From Halomonas llamarensis (lineage in GTDB: Bacteria > Pseudomonadota > Gammaproteobacteria > Pseudomonadales > Halomonadaceae), in contig NZ_JAMJPJ010000012.1 in NCBI RefSeq assembly GCF_023555005.1, positions 1 to 64,000 of the forward strand: a stretch of DNA of 64,000 nt, in the 5' to 3' direction. The position numbers and the translations under genes were made by a program. Shown piece after piece: positions 57,999 through 64,000 of the stretch. Numbering within the stretch: position 1 is the stretch's first letter; every line of letters begins with the position of its first letter. The notes below the pieces were generated by a model, which made no database searches, was not told the DNA's origin, and saw only the letters and a list, made by a program, of their open reading frames with translations.

Positions 57999-58576
57999 TT
58001 ACGCGCTTGCCGTCGGCGTGTCAGTGCTATCGGGCAGCTCGCTGCGGCGGGCGAAGTGCTGCTGAGCAAACGCCACGCGCTTTTCGAGTCCCACGCCGCT
58101 GGGTTGATGCTCAATCAGGTCCAAACGCCGCCGTAAGCCTTCGCCGTTGGTCATTTGTATGGCAAGCCCGGGGCGGCGTTCAATTCCAGCAGCATCGGCC
58201 CATGCTGGCGGTCCAGTACCATATCGGTGCCTAAGTAACCCAGCCCGGTCATTTCATAACAGCTGGCGGCTAGGTTCAACAGCGTTTCCCACTGCGGCAC
58301 CATCAAGCTTGCAAGGTCGTGACCTGTGTCTGGGTGGTGGGTACAGGGGCGATCAAACTGCACGCCGCGCAACGCGCAACCGCTTGCGATATCGAGCCCC
58401 ACGCCAACCGCTCCTTGGTGTAAGTTGGCTTTCCCATCGGAGGCGGCCGTCGAGAGTCGCATCATCGCCATCACAGGGTAGCCCTTAAAGATGATCACGC
58501 GGATGTCGGGCACACCCTCGTAGGTATAGGCCATCAGGCTTTCATGGCATAAAAAGGAAGCCGAAACATGCATCAA
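57999..58576 (-). pseudogene. Remnant of an alpha-L-glutamate-ligase-like (RimK-related ATP-grasp) gene, frameshifted and N-truncated
   Basis: The frame 58576-58151 begins mid-domain and has YEGVPDIRVIIFKGYPVMAMM, SDGKANLHQGAVGVG and LLELNAAPGL, all typical of the family of about 310 residues. After ELNA one base appears lost. The other frame continues as LAIQMTNGEGLRRRLDLIE and runs to a TAA at 57999-58001, restoring the expected C-terminus. Roughly the first half of the gene is missing. A sequencing error could explain the shift but not the truncation. Confidence 0.82.
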
Positions 58577-58634
58577 GCCCTTATATTTAGTGTTAAGCGC
58601 GCTTGATAGCGCTACTCTTCGTTATCATCTTGGT

Positions 58635-59006
58635 CTAAGCTGCAGCTTCCGCTGGCTCACCGCCGGGGAATTCAGGGCGTGGATGCAGGTAAGTGGCTGC
58701 AACATCAATAAGCGCGATGTCGAGTAAAAAACGACGGCCAATTAGGACTGGGTAATTTAAATGGGAGCGGTCATTAAGCGTAAATTCAACATTTTCACGA
58801 ATCGGCCCGAGCGTCATCAGTAATGATATGACGGGCCGCGAGTCTTCGCCTGACGCCTGCACAATACGGACACGTCTTTCAACAGGCGCCTCAATCCAAT
58901 CATCGCGCTTGTCCTCAATGACAACATCATTATCATTCAGTGCTAGTTTAAACCGCACCCAGTTTTCGCCGTCGCGTTCAAAGCGGGTAACATCTTTACA
59001 ATTCAA
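58635..59006 (-). pseudogene. N-truncated RimB/DUF785-type aspartic (ATP-dependent zinc) protease remnant
   Basis: 123 codons starting TTG, with VTRFERDGENWVRFKL and LIGRRFLLDIALIDVA typical of the retropepsin-like family associated with RimK-type ligases. The family's N-terminal part with the catalytic motif VDTGA is absent. A TGA lies four codons upstream, so no start restores it. The intervening membrane gene usually found between this gene and the ligase is also missing. Probably non-functional. Confidence 0.75.
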
Positions 59007-59024
59007 GCCTCTGATTCAATTTAA

Positions 59025-59068
59025 CATAATATATATTATGCGAACTTAAAAGCCACATAATTTATGTG
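59025..59068. repeat. Two consecutive AT-rich palindromes
   Basis: CATAATATATATTATG (59025-59040) is a perfect 16-bp palindrome. CACATAA-T-TTATGTG (59054-59068) is a perfect 15-bp dyad 13 bases further on. They lie at the truncated 5' end of the protease remnant and 95-138 bases before the DUF3833 gene. They could be operators, or the trace of a deletion. Confidence 0.7.
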
Positions 59069-59162
59069 CCTGCACCGCGTGCATTAAGGCTGCACCAGCC
59101 CCAAAAATATTTTACTATTAATGAACTGTATGTGTTTTTTGTATAACTTTTTGGAGGCGCTT

Positions 59163-59726
59163 ATGGCCCAGCACTCTGTTCTAAACCGAATCATCCCCAC
59201 TGCTTATCGTCATTGGTGCTTGGCGTTTGCGCTTTTAATACTTGCGGGTTGTACCGGCGTAGATGTTGAGCAATATACTGATCGAGAACCAAAGCTGGAT
59301 ATTGGCGAGTATTTTGCTGGTAGCACGCGTGCTTGGGGAATCGTCCAGGATTATAGTGGCGAACTACAGCGCCAATTTACCGTCGATATCGACGGTGACT
59401 ATGATGGCAACACCTTAACGTTAGACGAGTCTTTTGTTTTCGCCAATGGTGAGAGAGAACGCCGCGTATGGACGTTTGAGCGTGTCGACGCGCATCGCTG
59501 GATTGGCCGTGCAAATGATGTCGAGGGTGACGTTGAAGCGCACCAATACGGTAATGCTTTCCACATGCGTTACCCACTGGACATTGAGATCAGCGGCCGC
59601 ACGATTGGCTTTACAATGGACGACTGGATGTATCTTCAACCTGATGGGCGCCTTATTAACCGTACTGCGATGCGTAAGTTTGGCGTCACGTTAGGCGAAA
59701 TTACGCTGATTTTTGAGCAGCGCTAG
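59163..59726 (+). CDS. DUF3833 lipoprotein
   Basis: 187 residues. A lipoprotein signal ends in LLILAGC. The domain includes LDIGEYFAGSTRAWGIVQDYSG and TMDDWMYLQPDGRLINRTAMRKFGV, typical of DUF3833. Function unknown; likely anchored in the envelope. ATG at 59163 with GGAGG six bases upstream. Confidence 0.88.
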   Translation: MAQHSVLNRIIPTAYRHWCLAFALLILAGCTGVDVEQYTDREPKLDIGEYFAGSTRAWGIVQDYSGELQRQFTVDIDGDYDGNTLTLDESFVFANGERERRVWTFERVDAHRWIGRANDVEGDVEAHQYGNAFHMRYPLDIEISGRTIGFTMDDWMYLQPDGRLINRTAMRKFGVTLGEITLIFEQR

Positions 59727-59742
59727 TGCTTAAATAGCAAAA

Positions 59743-59764
59743 CCCGCTGACACCAATCAGCGGG
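59743..59764. terminator. Terminator between the DUF3833 gene and ectC
   Basis: CCCGCTGA (59743-59750) pairs with TCAGCGGG (59757-59764). AAAA precedes it and CTTATT follows, so it can serve both convergent transcripts, including the end of the ectABC operon. Confidence 0.7.
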
Positions 59765-59788
59765 CTTATTGATACGGTACGCCTGAAA

Positions 59789-60181
59789 TCAATCGTCAGC
59801 CGGTGCGTAAGAGCCGTCTTCACGGTGGACTTCATTCCCAGTAATCGGCGGCGTGAAGACACACGCCAAGTGCATGGTTTTGTGGGCACGCAGCAAGTGG
59901 TCATCGTGCTGATCAAGAATGTAAATATCGCCGGGTTTGATCGGCCAAATTTTACCGTCTGCTAAGGTTTCCACTTCGCCTTCGCCTTCAATGCAGTAGA
60001 CCGATTCGTAGTGGTGCTTGTAGTGAATATGCGTTTCCGTACCTTCAAAGATACGCGTAATGTGGAATGAGAAATTGCCGCCGTCGTTTGCCAATACCAG
60101 ACGCGTGCTATCCCAGTTGCCATTTTCCGCTTTGACTAGGCGATCTGATTGACGAGCTTCTTCTATATTACGAACGATCAT
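59789..60181 (-). CDS. ectC: L-ectoine synthase
   Basis: Cyclises N-gamma-acetyl-2,4-diaminobutyrate to ectoine. A cupin of 130 residues starting [12 protein letters not shown], with [41 protein letters not shown] and [12 protein letters not shown], all conserved. It is the last gene of ectABC. GAGGAAAAG lies upstream of the ATG. Confidence 0.97.
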   Translation of the reverse strand: MIVRNIEEARQSDRLVKAENGNWDSTRLVLANDGGNFSFHITRIFEGTETHIHYKHHYESVYCIEGEGEVETLADGKIWPIKPGDIYILDQHDDHLLRAHKTMHLACVFTPPITGNEVHREDGSYAPADD

Positions 60182-60199
60182 ATCTTTTCCTCGTTTGCA

Positions 60200-60219
60200 G
60201 CGGCTCTGTACTGAGCCGC
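60200..60219 (-). other. Hairpin in the ectB-ectC intergenic region
   Basis: GCGGCTC (60200-60206) pairs perfectly with GAGCCGC (60213-60219) around a six-base loop. It stands 19 bases before the ectC start in the mRNA. No U-run, so perhaps an mRNA-stability or attenuation element setting the EctB:EctC ratio. Confidence 0.5.
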
Positions 60220-60245
60220 CCTATCAGTTTGCATGACGCCTGCGT

Positions 60246-62212
<1,967 letters not shown>

Positions 62213-62244
62213 AGTTATGCTTCGCTTTTGCGATTTCGAGAAGG

Positions 62245-62273
62245 ATTATAACAGTTGCTTATGAGCAATTCAA
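62245..62273 (-). promoter_or_regulatory. Sigma70-type promoter of ectABC
   Basis: On the minus strand TTGAAT (62268-62273), 17 bases, then TATAAT (62245-62250), 33 bases before the ectA ATG. The spacing is ideal and the -10 perfect. The region upstream is AT-rich, typical of salt-induced promoters. Osmotic control is known for ect genes; no regulator site is identified here. Confidence 0.78.
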
Positions 62274-62408
62274 AAATCAAATTATTTACAAGCAGCTGTT
62301 CTATAAATTTTTGTTATGCTATTTGCGCTTTATGGATTGGTAAACCCTTTTTAGCGCTATTTTTTCAGTTTAGACGACTTTTCTGCGATGCATCCCAATC
62401 ATAAAAAA

Positions 62409-62424
62409 GCGGGCAAATGCCCGC
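62409..62424 (-). terminator. Intrinsic terminator of gor
   Basis: GCGGGC (62409-62414) pairs with GCCCGC (62419-62424) around AAAT. On the minus strand TTTTTTAT follows, 26 bases after the gor stop. Confidence 0.88.
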
Positions 62425-62449
62425 CTTGAAAGTGCTAGAGATAAGTGCC

Positions 62450-63829
62450 TTAACGACGCGCTAAGCTGCGTAGCGTGACAAACTCTTCCGCCCCTGTTGG
62501 GTGAATGCCGACGGTACGGTCAAAATCGACCTTCGTTAAACCGGCGCGCACTGCAATGGCAATCCCCTGCATAATTTCGCCGGCCTCCTCGCCGACCATG
62601 TGGGCACCCAACACCACGTCGGTGACGTCGTCGACCACTAGCTTCATTAGCGTGCGTTCTTGGCTGCCGGAAAGCGTATGTTTCATGGCACGGAAATCGG
62701 TACGATAAACGCGAATATCACCACGTTCGCGGGCCTGTTCTTCGGAAAGGCCCACGGTGCCAATATTGGGATGGCAGAAAACCGCGGTCGGGATCGTGGC
62801 GTAATCAAGAGCCGCTGGCGTGAGCTGCTTAAAGTGGATGTCAACCAACTGCATCGCTTCTGCCAGGGCGATTGGCGTAAGATCTGGCCCTGCTATCAAA
62901 TCGCCAAGGGCAAGCACTGACGGGACGACCGTTTCGAAGCGATCATTAACGGGGATTTTTCCTTGTTCGTCGAGGTTAATCCCTAGTGTATCTAGCCCCA
63001 GCCCTTTTACATTGGCATGGCGTCCGGTGGCGGAGAGCACAGCATCGACTTCAAGCGTCTTGCCGTTAGTCAATGTGACAAGATAAGCGCCCTTGCTTTG
63101 CTCAATTTGCGCAATATTGGTGTTGAAGTGCAGGTTTACGCCTTTACGGGCCATTTCATCACGGGTAAATTCGCGTACTTCTTGATCAAACCCCCGCAAG
63201 AATAAATCGCCGCGATAAATAAGTTCGGTCTCGCTGCCTAATCCGTTAAAAATGCTCGCAAACTCAACGGCAATGTAACCGCCGCCGAGGACCAAAAACC
63301 GCTCTGGAAACGTTTCAAGGTCAAACACGCGGTTTGAATCAATGGTGTGTTCACTGCCTGGAAAGTCCGACACCCACGGCCAGCCACCGGTCGCGACTAA
63401 GATCTTTTCGGCACTGATTTTTTGCTCGCCGTCATCGTTATGCAGCACGACCGTATGCGCGTCGACAATGCTTGCACGAGCGTTGTAAAGCATCACGTCT
63501 GCACTTTCGAGTAAGCGCTGATAAATGCCGTTAAGGCGTTTGATTTCCCCTGTTTTGTTTTCCCGCAACGTGTTCCAGTCGAACGTTGCCGGTCCGGGTA
63601 ACTGCCAGCCGAAACCTTCGGCATCATCAAAGCTATCGTGAAAATGGGCTGCGTACGAATAGAGTTTTTTCGGCACGCAGCCTACATTGACACACGTGCC
63701 GCCAAGATAGCGATCTTCCGCGATAGCGACCGATGCACCTTCGGCCGCCGCCATGCGCGCAGCCCGGACGCCACCAGAGCCTGCACCAATCACAAAGAGG
63801 TCGTATTCGTAGCGTGTTACATCTGTCAT
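62450..63829 (-). CDS. gor: Glutathione-disulfide reductase
   Basis: Reduces GSSG with NADPH. 459 residues. FAD motif VIGAGSGGVRAARMAA, redox-active C46 and C51 (GGTCVNVGCVPKK), NADPH-binding LVLGGGYIAVEFA, and the C-terminal HPTGAEEFVTL with the catalytic His. The GCVPKK form with one extra Tyr (KLYSYA) favours Gor over other members of the family. Confidence 0.94.
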   Translation of the reverse strand: MTDVTRYEYDLFVIGAGSGGVRAARMAAAEGASVAIAEDRYLGGTCVNVGCVPKKLYSYAAHFHDSFDDAEGFGWQLPGPATFDWNTLRENKTGEIKRLNGIYQRLLESADVMLYNARASIVDAHTVVLHNDDGEQKISAEKILVATGGWPWVSDFPGSEHTIDSNRVFDLETFPERFLVLGGGYIAVEFASIFNGLGSETELIYRGDLFLRGFDQEVREFTRDEMARKGVNLHFNTNIAQIEQSKGAYLVTLTNGKTLEVDAVLSATGRHANVKGLGLDTLGINLDEQGKIPVNDRFETVVPSVLALGDLIAGPDLTPIALAEAMQLVDIHFKQLTPAALDYATIPTAVFCHPNIGTVGLSEEQARERGDIRVYRTDFRAMKHTLSGSQERTLMKLVVDDVTDVVLGAHMVGEEAGEIMQGIAIAVRAGLTKVDFDRTVGIHPTGAEEFVTLRSLARR

Positions 63830-63957
63830 TTTAGGCTCCTAAGGCTGAATCTAGCTGCTGGGTATACCGGCGCTTTATTGACCTAACACCGCGGCAAGGT
63901 TAAAACGCTTAAGTTTTTTTATCGATGAATTCCACGTTACAACTGCGAGATAAGGTT

Positions 63958-64000
63958 ATGTCCAATCCTATTGATACCCTGTTAGCCAATAACCGCGCAT
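63958..64000 (+). CDS. Probable beta-class carbonic anhydrase, first 14 codons (partial)
   Basis: An ATG at 63958 opens MSNPIDTLLANNRA before the window ends. The pattern L-L-x-x-N-N-R-x at this position resembles the N-terminus of Can-type carbonic anhydrases. GAGATAAGG lies upstream. Too short for certainty. Confidence 0.42.
   Translation, partial: MSNPIDTLLANNRA

Overview
The window looks like a chromosome segment of a moderately halophilic gammaproteobacterium of the Halomonadaceae (Halomonas-like). The main reason is a complete ectoine operon (ectA-ectB-ectC, 59.8-62.2 kb) set among typical gammaproteobacterial housekeeping genes: gloB/rnhA/dnaQ, yejABEF, tusDCB, metH, nfuA, sufE, zur and gor. 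The genus is an inference from gene content and protein character, because no rRNA gene is present.

Layout. 0-0.1 kb: the right end of an IS5-like element. 0.3-4.5 kb: a chemoreceptor, RarD-type permease, omega-amidase YafV and rsuA. 4.5-10.2 kb: the YejABEF peptide ABC importer. 10.2-15.1 kb: mltD, gloB and the tightly overlapping chain yafS-rnhA-dnaQ-nudC. 15.2-25.4 kb: SCP2-like protein, sohB, an ArsR regulator, prpE, yhhQ (queuosine precursor transport, with a riboswitch-like leader), ybfF, a DnaQ/GIY-YIG fusion nuclease, an NMT1-type binding protein and a K+/H+ antiporter. 25.5 kb: tRNA-Ser(UGA). 25.7-28.6 kb: a TauE-type permease, yccA and tusDCB. 28.7-32.5 kb: an HDAC-like deacetylase divergent from a Pat-type lysine acetyltransferase. 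32.6-44.9 kb: pdxH, cytochrome b561, wrbA, smrA, sulfite reductase, a MATE pump, metH and nfuA.

The most accessory-looking part is 45.0-56.2 kb. It starts with an ISAs1-type transposase whose 3' end runs into a Fur-box/sigma70 promoter. That promoter drives a compact, overlapping operon: TonB-dependent siderophore receptor, Tat-exported binding protein, FecCD permease, ATPase and an NtaA/SnaA-type flavin monooxygenase. A convergent TetR gene follows. The operon reads as uptake of an iron-siderophore or iron-chelate coupled to oxidative processing of the ligand. Next comes a divergent pair, a KfrA-like coiled-coil DNA-binding protein and a tyrosine recombinase with a full catalytic set. Between them lies a perfect 11-10-11 inverted repeat that resembles a recombinase core site. 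The flanks (nfuA on the left, sufE on the right) are ordinary core genes.

56.2-64 kb: sufE, yidD, hisI next to zur, a decayed RimB/glutamate-ligase locus (two gene remnants), a DUF3833 lipoprotein, ectABC, gor and the first codons of a probable carbonic anhydrase. No rRNA, CRISPR array or phage structural gene was seen. No stretch longer than 300 bases lacks an assigned feature. The longest gene-free gaps (17032-17323, 26483-26762, 44005-44256, 53563-53799) show nothing I can name with confidence beyond what is listed.
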